Below, piece by piece: positions 42,864 through 52,275 of a stretch of DNA of 64,000 nt. The DNA comes from Aureispira sp. CCB-QB1 (GTDB lineage Bacteria; Bacteroidota; Bacteroidia; Chitinophagales; Saprospiraceae). The position numbers and the translations under genes are program-made. Position 1 is the first letter of the stretch, and each line of letters begins with the position of its first letter. Under the pieces are notes generated by a model. It worked only from the letters and a program-made list of their open reading frames with translations. It ran no database searches and had not been told where the DNA came from. The DNA is taken from contig NZ_JHBV01000033.1 in assembly GCF_000724545.1 (NCBI RefSeq), positions 39,446 through 103,445 of the forward strand, given 5' to 3'.

Positions 42864-43849
42864 ATTAAGCTGTTCGCAAGATATTGTTGAAACCCTTCTT
42901 TGTCGTCTACAAACAACAGTAAATCACTGCATTCTTTTTGTTTTCCAAATGTAGTAGTTATTTTGATTGGATGCTTAAATTTGAGCCATAAATTGGGAGT
43001 TTCTAATTCTCCTAGAGGCGAAAAACGAACAGCATTGGTTGTATCTTTTGTTCTATCATAATCCAGAACCTGTTCGATTTGCTCCAAAGGTATTTTAGCC
43101 TCACACAAGGTTCCATAAGCTAACCAAAGTACGGTTTCTTTTACCTCAAAAGGACGTTGAGGCATACTTTTAATCAAACTTAACACCTGAAAGCAAGTGT
43201 AAATACTCAATATCGTTAAGACCCAAGCTGCTGTTGTGCTCCATAAGCCTACTATAAAATGTAAGGCAATCGTTTCCACGATTAAAATCATTATCAACGC
43301 CCACAACAAGGCTATACTACCACTTTTTTTATGATAAAAAAATTGATTTTGTTTTAATATTGGGGCTTGCCAACAAAAAAAACAATAGTAAGGAATACTC
43401 AATTCGCTAGCGATGAAATAGCTCACTTTTTTAGGAAATAGCTGTTGACTGACATACAGTAACTTGGTATAAAAATCAGCCGCATCGCTTGCCTTATAGG
43501 CTTGCGACACCTTATAGATTCCGTATAGAATATAAATTAAAACGGCTAATTCTACAATAGGTAAAACATACCATTTAATAGCATTCAAGTAAACCTGTTG
43601 ATCATCGGGCAAGATGTAATTTCCGACTACGACACCAATAAACAATACAGGTATAGCCGTTGTTTTAGGAATTTTTCGATTCCAGATTAACACCAAATAA
43701 AGCAAAGGAAATGTAAGAACCAAATCAGCAGTGATTCCTATTGATAAAGATGAGTCTAAAGGAAAGTACTTCGCAATCAAGATACTGCTTAAAAGCACTA
43801 AAAGCGGCAAAAAAATGATTAATGGAGCTGGTAAAGTATTATCTTTCAT
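42860..43849 (-). CDS. Membrane protein of the LytS/LytTR operon
   Basis: 329 aa from the ATG at 43849; the frame runs back to 43924, but the first ~25 residues there are polar and the downstream Met directly starts a membrane segment ('LPAPLIIFLPLLVLLSSILI'). About six to seven hydrophobic segments in the first 240 residues, and a C-terminal soluble domain (~240-329) of strand character, 'LGELETPNLWLKFKHPIKIT', reminiscent of a PH-like domain. Translationally coupled to the kinase (4-bp overlap), so it may be the sensory or accessory component. Family not recognised. Confidence 0.7.
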   Translation of the reverse strand: MKDNTLPAPLIIFLPLLVLLSSILIAKYFPLDSSLSIGITADLVLTFPLLYLVLIWNRKIPKTTAIPVLFIGVVVGNYILPDDQQVYLNAIKWYVLPIVELAVLIYILYGIYKVSQAYKASDAADFYTKLLYVSQQLFPKKVSYFIASELSIPYYCFFCWQAPILKQNQFFYHKKSGSIALLWALIMILIVETIALHFIVGLWSTTAAWVLTILSIYTCFQVLSLIKSMPQRPFEVKETVLWLAYGTLCEAKIPLEQIEQVLDYDRTKDTTNAVRFSPLGELETPNLWLKFKHPIKITTTFGKQKECSDLLLFVDDKEGFQQYLANSLI

Positions 43850-44447
43850 AGAAAATCCATTCGTTATATTATATTTATAGCAATAATTTTTACTAGACTG
43901 AAGTAGAGCATTTGATGAAGTCAATCAGAAAAAGATATTTTTGTAGGCATACCATTTCATTCGTAATCATGTCTACTATTTTAGTAGTTCGTTGATTAGC
44001 TCCCTGCGGTCGTGAGATCGCTATCGCTTAGTTGTTTACTTTTTTACCAAAAAGATAAAAAAACACATTTATATTAGTTTAATAATCAAAACTTTAACAT
44101 AAAACACAACAAACTTACAACTTATTAATTATCAACTGCGCAGCACTCACGAAGTAAACTAATAAAGTTTTTCAACGAACTATTGCTATTTAAAAATAAC
44201 ATTTTAATGCGCCACCCCTTAGTATAATCTGCCAAATGAAATATTCTATCGACTACCTAGGACTGTGTTCCTTACATTGCTTTCGTTTTAAAGAGGGTTT
44301 TATTTGTTGTGGAGGTCGTTCGCATTAGATAATAACTCTATCCAAACGAGAACAAAACGAGCAGAACAGATCAAAGGAGCGCTTAAAAATCATTAGATAA
44401 TTACTAATATTTACACTAGATATTACCACACCATAAACAAACCATAT
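43850..44447. other. Intergenic, 598 bp, with repeat copy C
   Basis: Divergent region. Copy C fills 43980-44185. A 30-codon Cys-containing ORF (44236-44328, plus strand) is present but unsupported. No consensus promoter was found for either flanking gene. Confidence 0.5.
43980..44185 (-). repeat. Intergenic inverted-repeat element, copy C (~206 bp)
   Basis: Reverse-complement orientation of copy B, with which it agrees over nearly its whole length (by eye ~90 percent), including the acttcgtgagtgctgcgcag module on the same arm. Ends TTTAGTAGTTCGTTGA and CAACGAACTATTG. Confidence 0.8.
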
Positions 44448-45149
44448 ATGCAATACTTTACCGAAGGATTCAACAATTTCTTTAAGGGGTTAGCCCCTAA
44501 TAATAATAAAGATTGGTTTCATGAGAATAAAAAAACGTACGAGAAAGAAGTAAAAAAAGCCTTTGCTAAATTTTTAACCGATCTAATTCAAACAATTAAG
44601 GAACGATATGACCCTGAATTAGACCTAGAGGTTAAAAATGCTACCTTTAGAATCAACAGAGACATTCGTTTTTCAAAAGACAAAACACCCTATAAGCTAC
44701 ATGTCAGTGCTATCATCTCTAATGGCGGACGCAAAAATATGCAAATCCCAGGTATGTACCTCCAGTTTAGCGTAGGAGAACTTTGGCTTGGTGGTGGGAT
44801 GTATCGTCCAGATAAGGAAAACTTGCAATTAATCCGAGAGCATATTGCTCGACATCCAGAAAAGGTGCGCCAACTCAAAGAAGATAAAAGATTCAAGGAA
44901 ATTTATGGTGCCATTCAAGGAGAGCAAAACAAGCGCATTCCTAAAGAATTTAAAGAAGCTCTAACAAAAGAGCCGTTAATTGCGAACAAGCAATTCTATT
45001 TTATGGCTCAATACGAAGATGATGAAAGTATTTTACTCCAAGAAGATTTGATGGATTGGGTCTTAAAACACTATGAAGCAGGTAAAGCTTGGAATCAATT
45101 TTTCATAGACGCTATTTCTGTAGAACAAGACTCAAATCCAACTGATTGA
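44448..45149 (+). CDS. DUF2461 family protein
   Basis: 233 aa, the family's normal length. Diagnostic pieces: 'NNNKDWFHENKKTYEKEVKK' (~19-38), 'FRINRDIRFSKDKTPYKLHV' (~68-87), and 'GMYRPDKENLQLIREHIARH' (~121-140). Widespread in Bacteroidota and fungi; no biochemical role is established to my knowledge. Convergent to the CHAT gene 54 bp downstream. Confidence 0.92.
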   Translation: MQYFTEGFNNFFKGLAPNNNKDWFHENKKTYEKEVKKAFAKFLTDLIQTIKERYDPELDLEVKNATFRINRDIRFSKDKTPYKLHVSAIISNGGRKNMQIPGMYLQFSVGELWLGGGMYRPDKENLQLIREHIARHPEKVRQLKEDKRFKEIYGAIQGEQNKRIPKEFKEALTKEPLIANKQFYFMAQYEDDESILLQEDLMDWVLKHYEAGKAWNQFFIDAISVEQDSNPTD

Positions 45150-45203
45150 TTTGGCTGTTCATTAAGCCTTAACAATAGCCAGTTGTACTACTACTTCAAT
45201 AAA

Positions 45204-48200
45204 TCATTCTTTTTTCCATACTTTAAAACCTATTCCAACAATCATTATCAAAAATACTGTTATCAATATCCACCAATATTTCGTAACAGTATTTTTTTTG
45301 CTTAATTCGATGGCTTGATTGTTTCCTAACTGTATAAAAGAAGACCAAAAAGCGGGGTGAGCATAAATGCCCTCTACTTCCGACAGATAACGTTGTTTTG
45401 CGGCTCGAAGTGCGATTGATTTGCTGCTGCCTTGTTTTAAGTTTTCATAAAAATAGTGCATCACAATTGCCGTTGACTGATCGTTAACTTGCCATAATGA
45501 AACAACCATTGCGGGTACTCCTGCATACATAAACGATCTAGCCAAAGAAGCAATACCATTGCCACGCTCAAACTTACCATATCCCGTTTCACAAGCTGAT
45601 AAAACAACAAGATTGGCATTCAAGTTCATCTTAGAAATTTCATAAGCCTGCAAAAAATTATTCTCTAAGGTATCGTTGTTTTCGGTTAAAACTAGACTAG
45701 ACAAAATAGGTGCTTTTCGATTCAGCACACCATGCATAGCTAAGTGAATAATACCATATTCGGAAGCTTTTTCTTTGAAAAAACGCTCATTTGCGTCTAC
45801 CCCTGTCACGACATCACTTTCAAAAATCTTCGCCAAGGTATTCACTTCATCGATTGCAGCGGGCAAAGGACTAAGCATGCTTCTTTGCTGTTGATAAAAA
45901 GGCGATCGATGTCCTTTCGATGTCAAGGACTGCTTATAAACAGCAGCCATTGCCAATAATTTATCGTTGTTGGGGCGCTCTGATTTACTCAAGTTTTCTT
46001 TCCACAACGTTGCGGAATAGTCGTAGCTAATTGCATAATCGTTCATTAAATAATGCAATGATTTATAACCTTGTTGGTTTGCACTATTTTCTACCAAAAA
46101 AGTTTCAAAAGGGAGGTGTCCTAATTCTCTATCTGTAACCAATACCAATTGATCAATCTTATCCTTTCCACTTAATACTGCTTTCAACAAGTTTTCATAA
46201 AACCAATACGCTACATCGGTATATCTTCGGAAAGCTCGTTCTGGGGCTTTTAATAAAATTTGGTAATCACTCAAAGTATGGTGCAATAATCCGATTTTAG
46301 AAGATAACGTTTTATAAGATACAGGAAGCGTATACAGTTCAAATTGTTGTTGATCGATATAAAATACCGTGATCATTGAATCCGAAACACTGTATTCTAA
46401 CAAGGCAGTTGTTGCATCTAAATTTGCCTGCACCTCCTCAATTGAAACAGTGGTAGCTGCATATTTAAGTTGGTTATATTTGGGATAATTGGCTTCTATA
46501 TATTCTTTAAAGGCATTTTTCTCGAGAAATAAGTCACTCAAATAAGTATAAATTTCTTGTCGCTCCTCTTCGGTAATATCATCCGACAAGTAAGCCTTGT
46601 AATCATCGTATTCTTTTTGTAATAATTGTTCTTTTTGAGCTAGAGAATCGGGCAAATCGCCAAAACTATACGCCTTTTCGGCTTGCAAGTCTCCAGTTAA
46701 CAAAACCGATTTGTTTTTTTCTGCAAAATCAAATGCTTGTTTTTTGTATTGATTCCAATTCGGATGTGCTCGATGTTTTCCAATAGTCATAATTCCTTGC
46801 TCAGCCCAAGCTGTACTTTGAGTCAAGGTATACAATTTATCTTCTTCTGTACTGTATTCATTTCGGTGCCGTTCAAAAATAGTCATGACCATTTCTACTA
46901 GCATGAGCTGCTTTTGAAGTGCATCTTGGGTTGATTGTTCATCTAAAATACGCCAAATGATTTCTAAAGAAGTGTTTAAATCTACAAACGATAAGAAAGA
47001 ATGTTTTAGAATTGTAGCACACCACGCCTTATCAATTTTGTCGTTTGAAAACAGAAAATCTCCATTGATTTCTAGCGTTTGAAAAGCATAATCCAATGCC
47101 TTAGAATAATTCCCCTTATTACAATAAATCTCAGCAATCCGATTCATCAAAATTAGATAACCAACATGTTGTTTTCCTCGAATATTTTCTAATAAAACAA
47201 GGGATTGATTGGCAAGCAACAACGATTGATCCCAGTCTTCGATCCCCAAATAAACAGAAGATAAGTGCGACAAATTTGTAGCATAGCTAATATGCTGATC
47301 ATCAAATATTTTTAGAAATATTTGCTGTGCTTCTAAATATTTCTCTTTGGCTTTTTCAAAATTTCCTATCTCTTCATAATAAACCCCTAAATTGCTAATT
47401 GACCAAGCATAATCATAGCTATTACTCCCCATAAATTCTTTGGTCAAAGCAACTGTCTTAAGATAGTATTCTTCTGCCTTTTTGTACTGCTCCATGTCAC
47501 TATAAAGAATCGCCAAACCAGAGTAAGCGCTAGAGATGTCATAAAAATTACCTAAGGATTCATTAGAAAAAATTTCTATCGCTTGCAAGAATAAGTTTTC
47601 GGTTTGCTCAAACTGCTCTAATGAATGGTAGAGAATTCCCATGTTTGTTAACAAAATTGCATAATTAGGGTGCGTTACTTGGTTATTCTCTTTAAAAATC
47701 TGTTGCGCTTCTAAATAAGCCGCTTCTGCCACAGCATACTCTCCTAAACTTTCGTGCAGCAAAGCCCAATTCATCAATACAGCGGTATACAATTCTGCAC
47801 TCTTGTCCAATGTATATTGATCTAAGATCGATCGATACAATACTTTTGCTTCTTGAGGCTGTCCTAATATATCGTACAAGCTTGCCAAATTTGATTTTGC
47901 AGCAAAATAATCATATTCTTTTCTTGGCAAATGCATCTCGTAGACTCTAATCGCCTCTAAAGAATACGTTTCTGCAAGATCATACTCATCCAAATCAGAG
48001 TAAATCATAGAGGTTGTATTGACAACCAACGCATAATTAACACTCTCTTCTCCATAACTTCTTTCTATCATTTTTTTAGCCTCCAACGCATACGTCAAGG
48101 CTTCTTCTGGATTATCATTCAAATACAAAGTATAGGATAAATAATAGGCTGCTAAGCCTAACAAACTATCTCTCTGAGGTGACATTCCTTTTAGAGTTTT

Positions 48201-48356
48201 CCAACAAACGTAAGCATGTTGGTAAGCCTCTTCATAGCGACCTTCATCTATAGCTGATCGATACTGTTCATGCCCGTCGTGCAAAATTTTTTCTTGTTGA
48301 GCATGTAGTTGAAACGTAAGTATAGTAAATAGGAAGGATAGGACAAGATTTTTCAT
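45204..48356 (-). CDS. TPR-CHAT protein (caspase-like peptidase domain), membrane-anchored
   Basis: 1050 aa. Signal peptide 'MKNLVLSFLFTILTFQLHAQ', then ten or more TPR units of the kinesin-light-chain type up to ~residue 420 ('YALVVNTTSMIYSDLDEYDL', 'HPNYAILLTNMGILYHSLEQ'), a helical linker, and a C-terminal CHAT domain (~750-1015) with the dyad His in 'IIHLAMHGV' (~H875) and Cys in 'VVLSACETGYG' (~C922). A single C-terminal membrane helix ('WWILITVFLIMIVGIGF') and a basic end follow. The peptidase domain would therefore be periplasmic, anchored to the inner membrane. Target unknown; catalytic residues are intact. Confidence 0.93.
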   Translation of the reverse strand: MKNLVLSFLFTILTFQLHAQQEKILHDGHEQYRSAIDEGRYEEAYQHAYVCWKTLKGMSPQRDSLLGLAAYYLSYTLYLNDNPEEALTYALEAKKMIERSYGEESVNYALVVNTTSMIYSDLDEYDLAETYSLEAIRVYEMHLPRKEYDYFAAKSNLASLYDILGQPQEAKVLYRSILDQYTLDKSAELYTAVLMNWALLHESLGEYAVAEAAYLEAQQIFKENNQVTHPNYAILLTNMGILYHSLEQFEQTENLFLQAIEIFSNESLGNFYDISSAYSGLAILYSDMEQYKKAEEYYLKTVALTKEFMGSNSYDYAWSISNLGVYYEEIGNFEKAKEKYLEAQQIFLKIFDDQHISYATNLSHLSSVYLGIEDWDQSLLLANQSLVLLENIRGKQHVGYLILMNRIAEIYCNKGNYSKALDYAFQTLEINGDFLFSNDKIDKAWCATILKHSFLSFVDLNTSLEIIWRILDEQSTQDALQKQLMLVEMVMTIFERHRNEYSTEEDKLYTLTQSTAWAEQGIMTIGKHRAHPNWNQYKKQAFDFAEKNKSVLLTGDLQAEKAYSFGDLPDSLAQKEQLLQKEYDDYKAYLSDDITEEERQEIYTYLSDLFLEKNAFKEYIEANYPKYNQLKYAATTVSIEEVQANLDATTALLEYSVSDSMITVFYIDQQQFELYTLPVSYKTLSSKIGLLHHTLSDYQILLKAPERAFRRYTDVAYWFYENLLKAVLSGKDKIDQLVLVTDRELGHLPFETFLVENSANQQGYKSLHYLMNDYAISYDYSATLWKENLSKSERPNNDKLLAMAAVYKQSLTSKGHRSPFYQQQRSMLSPLPAAIDEVNTLAKIFESDVVTGVDANERFFKEKASEYGIIHLAMHGVLNRKAPILSSLVLTENNDTLENNFLQAYEISKMNLNANLVVLSACETGYGKFERGNGIASLARSFMYAGVPAMVVSLWQVNDQSTAIVMHYFYENLKQGSSKSIALRAAKQRYLSEVEGIYAHPAFWSSFIQLGNNQAIELSKKNTVTKYWWILITVFLIMIVGIGFKVWKKE

Positions 48357-48410
48357 TGTACAATGAGTTTTGGTGCTAAAAGGGGAAGTTTTGATTTATC
48401 TTCAAACAAC

Positions 48411-48480
48411 CAATAGTCCGCCTAACCTACTCTAAATTATTATTATCACAAGGTTTAGCAGTCGTTTTAGCGGACTATTG
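48411..48480. repeat. Intergenic inverted-repeat element, copy F (minimal, 70 bp)
   Basis: Perfect 11-bp terminal repeats CAATAGTCCGC / GCGGACTATTG around an unrelated AT-rich core. Same total length as copy D, with a variant end (TCCGC instead of TTCGTTG). Lies 54 bp upstream of the CHAT gene and 18 bp after the dipeptidase stop. Confidence 0.6.
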
Positions 48481-48497
48481 ATTGTATTGATAAAGAA

Positions 48498-49889
48498 TTA
48501 TTGGGTAGATAATTCTGTGAAGTATTGATAAAAATATGGGATGGTTTCAATTCCTTTATAATAATTGAATAAGCCATAATGCTCGTTCGGAGAATGAATT
48601 GCATCTGAGTTCAAGCCAAATCCCATCAAGATAGTTTTTACACCCAACACCTCCTCAAACATAGCCACAATTGGAATAGATCCTCCCGAACGTTGAGGAA
48701 TAGCCGATTTACCAAATGTTTTTTGATACGCTTTGTCTGCTGCTTGATAAGCAATTCCTGTTGTTGGCGTTACCACTGGCTCACCGCCATGATGTGGCGT
48801 TACCGTTACTTTCACAGAAGGAGGAGCTATTTTTTCAAAATGTGCTTTAAATAATTTAGTAATCGTTTCCGAGTCTTGGTTGGGAACCAAACGCATCGAA
48901 ATTTTAGCATTAGCCTTCGAAGGCAAAACGGTTTTAGCACCTTCTCCGATGTAGCCACTCCAAATTCCATTCACATCTAAGGTTGGGCGAATCGAACCAC
49001 GCTCTAAAGTTGTATATCCTGCTTCTCCTTGAACAGCATCTATATCCAAATGTTTTTTGTACTCTTCCAAAGAAAAAGGAGCCTTATTCATAGCCGCACG
49101 CTCTTCGTCTGAAACCGTTGCTACATCATCATAAAAACCATCTACCGTAATATGCCCATTTTCATCGTGCAAAGAAGCAATCATTTTTGCCAACACATTG
49201 GCAGGGTTCGCAACGGCACCTCCATAAATTCCCGAATGTAAGTCTCGGTTGGGACCAACCACCTCAACTTCTACATAACTCAATCCTCTCAATCCTGTAC
49301 AAATGGAAGGGACATCATTGGCTATCATACCTGTATCCGAAACTAGGATGACATCACAAGCAAATTTTTCTGCATTTTTACGAATAAAAGGTCCCAAGCT
49401 TGGAGAGCCAATTTCTTCTTCTCCTTCTATCATAAACTTCACATTACAAGGCAAGGCATCATTTTTCATCATATTCTCAAATGCCTTAACATGCATATAC
49501 ATTTGTCCTTTATCGTCACAAGCTCCACGGGCAAAAATTGCTCCATCAGGATGGATGGCAGTTTTTTTGATGACAGGATCAAAGGGACCAGAATTCCACA
49601 ATTCGATAGGATCGGCAGGTTGAACATCATAATGCCCATACACACACACTGTTGGCAATTTGGGATCTATAATTTTGTCTGCATAAACAATTGGAAAACC
49701 ATCCGTTTCGCAAACCTCAACATTGTCAGCACCTGCTTCTATCAACTTATCTTTAATAAAATTTGCTGTTCTCAAAACATCCGCTTCATAGCTCGAATCT
49801 GCGCTCACAGAAGGAATGCGCAACAAATCCATTAACTCCTCCAAGTAACGTTCTTTATTCGCTTCTTGGTAACTTTTCAACTGTTCCAT
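48498..49889 (-). CDS. M20 family metallo-dipeptidase
   Basis: 463 aa, full-length M20 (CNDP/PepV-like) peptidase. Zinc ligands and catalytic residues: 'VCVYGHYDVQPADPIELW' (~82-99), 'ARGACDDKGQMYMHVKAF' (~120-137), 'MIEGEEEIGSPSLGPFI' (~155-171), and a C-terminal His in 'LNSDAIHSPNEHYGL' (~437). The lid (dimerisation) domain lies between. Expected to cleave dipeptides in the cytoplasm. Alone on the minus strand. Confidence 0.93.
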   Translation of the reverse strand: MEQLKSYQEANKERYLEELMDLLRIPSVSADSSYEADVLRTANFIKDKLIEAGADNVEVCETDGFPIVYADKIIDPKLPTVCVYGHYDVQPADPIELWNSGPFDPVIKKTAIHPDGAIFARGACDDKGQMYMHVKAFENMMKNDALPCNVKFMIEGEEEIGSPSLGPFIRKNAEKFACDVILVSDTGMIANDVPSICTGLRGLSYVEVEVVGPNRDLHSGIYGGAVANPANVLAKMIASLHDENGHITVDGFYDDVATVSDEERAAMNKAPFSLEEYKKHLDIDAVQGEAGYTTLERGSIRPTLDVNGIWSGYIGEGAKTVLPSKANAKISMRLVPNQDSETITKLFKAHFEKIAPPSVKVTVTPHHGGEPVVTPTTGIAYQAADKAYQKTFGKSAIPQRSGGSIPIVAMFEEVLGVKTILMGFGLNSDAIHSPNEHYGLFNYYKGIETIPYFYQYFTELSTQ

Positions 49890-50048
49890 TTTTTTCTTGA
49901 TGTTTTTTTATTGCCTTAATCTAATAATAATAGTTAGCACTACGCTGCCACTTCGTGGTCGTTGATTCCTTTATCCAACCATTGCGAACACTTAGTTATT
50001 TCCTATACTACGTGGCTTCAACAAGCTATTACTTATAAACAAAGGCTA

Positions 50049-51047
50049 TTATGAAAAATCAATTTCTGTATTATCTCCTATATTTAAACTCAAACTCAAT
50101 CCCTTGATAGCTGCATCACTACCTATAATTGATTTTTGTAGTACAGCCTCTTCAATCATAGCATAACTACCAATGATAGAATTGCTTACAATAGCATAAT
50201 TCAAGATAGAATTATCCCCAATACACACATTAGGACCTATGATTGAATTTTTAATTTGACAATTTTCGCCAATGCTCACGGGATGAACAATAATGGTATT
50301 TTCGAAGGCAGGAATGTCTTCTGAAGCATTTCCTTGCCGCCTCAACAACATGGCATTGGTATCTAGCAAAATATCTTTCTTTCCGCAATCGTACCAATTA
50401 TCTACTTCAAATACCGTAAACTGCACCCCCATTTCAACCATTCTCATCAAAGCATCACTCAATTGATACTCATCAATTGTTAGAACATTATTGGTTACAA
50501 TATATTGCAGTGCCTCAACCAAACTCTTGACATCTGATATTTTGTACAGTCCTACCAAAGCCATGTTTGACTTTGGAATTCTAGGTTTTTCTACCACCTT
50601 GTTGATATAACCGTTGTCTCCGATTTCTACTACTCCAAATTCTCTGGGGTCATCTACTTTTTTCACTCCCAAGCAAGAATTCGGCTGCTTCAACAAAACT
50701 TTTAAATCTCCCTCAAAAATGGTATCTCCCAATACGATCAAAATTTCTTCGGAGTCTTCAAAAGCATTGATTGCCATATACATAGCATGTCCTAAACCCA
50801 ATCTGGCTTCTTGATATACAAAAGTTATGTCTAAATGAGGATACCGGTTTTCGATATAGTTCCTCATCTTATCCCCTAAATACCCAATGACCAGTATAAA
50901 TTCTGTAATGCCTCCATCGGCAACTAACTGATCTATAATTGAAGCAATTAAAGGTTTTCCTGCCACTGGAATTAGTGGTTTGGGCTGCGTATATGTGTGT
51001 GGTCTTAAACGAGTTCCTACTCCTGCAACTGGAATGACTGCTTTCAT
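50049..51047 (-). CDS. Sugar-1-phosphate nucleotidyltransferase with left-handed beta-helix
   Basis: 332 aa. The nucleotidyltransferase signature is complete: 'VAGVGTRLRPHTYTQPKPLI' with Lys of 'KPLIPVAGKP' (~8-32), 'LVIGYLGDKMRNYIE' and 'VLGDTIFEG' with the metal Asp. The C-terminal ~75 residues have hexapeptide repeats ('IGENCQIKNSIIGPNVCIGD', 'SILNYAIVSNSIIGS'). Related to RmlA-long, GlmU-N and GDP-mannose pyrophosphorylase-type enzymes that make NDP-sugars for surface polysaccharide. Exact nucleotide and sugar cannot be read off. Confidence 0.9.
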   Translation of the reverse strand: MKAVIPVAGVGTRLRPHTYTQPKPLIPVAGKPLIASIIDQLVADGGITEFILVIGYLGDKMRNYIENRYPHLDITFVYQEARLGLGHAMYMAINAFEDSEEILIVLGDTIFEGDLKVLLKQPNSCLGVKKVDDPREFGVVEIGDNGYINKVVEKPRIPKSNMALVGLYKISDVKSLVEALQYIVTNNVLTIDEYQLSDALMRMVEMGVQFTVFEVDNWYDCGKKDILLDTNAMLLRRQGNASEDIPAFENTIIVHPVSIGENCQIKNSIIGPNVCIGDNSILNYAIVSNSIIGSYAMIEEAVLQKSIIGSDAAIKGLSLSLNIGDNTEIDFS

Positions 51048-52275
51048 TATTTATTTTGATTTTTTCATTCAGATACTCAAACAAGTCTTTGTAATCGGCA
51101 AGTACTGTCTCAGAAAGATGGACTATATGGCTATCAAACAAGGTTAGGTAGTTTCTTTTTGTTCTTTTAAGTCCTTTTTTTATATAACAGAAGAGCCAAT
51201 ACAAGACAAATTTATTTTTAAGATTTTAGTCCTCTAAACAACTAAGTTCTCCCTTCATAACCAAAGGAAGTTATTAACGGACTACTACTCTATCAACTTC
51301 TGATTAAATGTACAACTATTTAGTGTTAATACTTAACTACATTACTACTTTGTAGTCGCATTTTTTTAATTGCTGAGTAGGCTGGTGTTAGTCGTACAAA
51401 AACCAAAGGTCATTGACCGTAGAGAACTAGCCCTGCGATCTCATAAGCATAACAAATCATAATCGACGAAGTATTCATCACTAGTATGTGAGCTCTTACT
51501 TTAACACCATCGAAAACAAAGTTACCGCTTTTGTCATGGACAAAAGAATCTAACTATTTTTTTTCTAGTAGAATTGATCGCTCTCTTTTCAAACGAAAGC
51601 CCTTTAATTGCTTCAACAAGCTATCATATTTTTCAACTTTGACAAAAAAGTTTTCAATTTGTTATTCTATAACTACTTAAAACAAAAACCATAAAACGAT
51701 TGCAAACTAATCCCAAAAACTTTCATGATTTCATAAGAATTTGTATTTTTGTTTCTTAGTTTTAATAGATAAAAATCGCTTGGTAATGATTCATTAAATC
51801 ATTTTTTTTTACATAAAGAAGTAATGCATATTTACTACTCTCTATTGAGTTTTTTTATGGTTGCATTCTTAACAAACATCCAAGTGAAAAAAATCCGTCA
51901 AACTAAAAAGACCAACGAAGTAATGGTTCGGTAAAAATGATCTATCCCATAGAAGTTCTTTTAGATAGTATGCTTTAACTATAGTAGTTTGTTGATTAGT
52001 TCGCTAAGGTTTTATTTTTGTTCAATTAGCACTAACAATCACTCTATATTTTTTAGTTTTTTTGCTGCCCAATTACTCAACTTTAGAATACTAGATATTT
52101 GACAATGCACAGAACTTTTATTTGTGATTTAGCAATTGACAAAAGCTAATACCATGTGATTGTGCTAACCAAATCTAAAAAATAAAAATAAAGATATAAA
52201 AAAGATCTTTTGGAGCTTTTCAATGTTGTTTGACAATAAAGTATTCCAATATATTACGACAAGGAAATCATAAGT
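51048..52275. other. Intergenic, 1.2 kb, with decayed repeat modules
   Basis: The longest gene-free stretch. Pieces of the repeat family occur near 51270-51290, 51455-51480 ('cgacgaagtattcatca') and 51980-52010 ('tatagtagtttgttgattag'). TATTTTTG at 51744-51751 is a -7-like match preceding a 36-codon ORF (51824-51934), whose reality is doubtful. No RNA gene recognised. Confidence 0.45.
51207..51214 (-). promoter_or_regulatory. Possible -7 element of the nucleotidyltransferase gene
   Basis: Minus strand TAAATTTG, exact TAnnTTTG, ~160 bp before the ATG; nearest TTG is at 24-nt spacing. A long 5' UTR would result. Confidence 0.35.

Noticed and set aside
44236..44328. 30-codon plus-strand ORF with four Cys (begins MKYSIDYLGL) between repeat copy C and the DUF2461 gene
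   Set aside because: Short, no ribosome binding site or promoter of consensus type seen, and not related to neighbours; a chance ORF is as likely.
50869..51204. 111-codon minus-strand ORF overlapping the nucleotidyltransferase start
   Set aside because: Runs in another frame across the conserved N-terminal signature of the real gene; its product has no protein-like character.
51824..51934. 36-codon plus-strand ORF (begins MHIYYSLLSFFMVAFL) with a hydrophobic start and basic end, ~73 bp after a TATTTTTG element
   Set aside because: Looks a little like a small membrane peptide, but no TTG at proper spacing, no homologous copy and low complexity; not enough support for a gene call.
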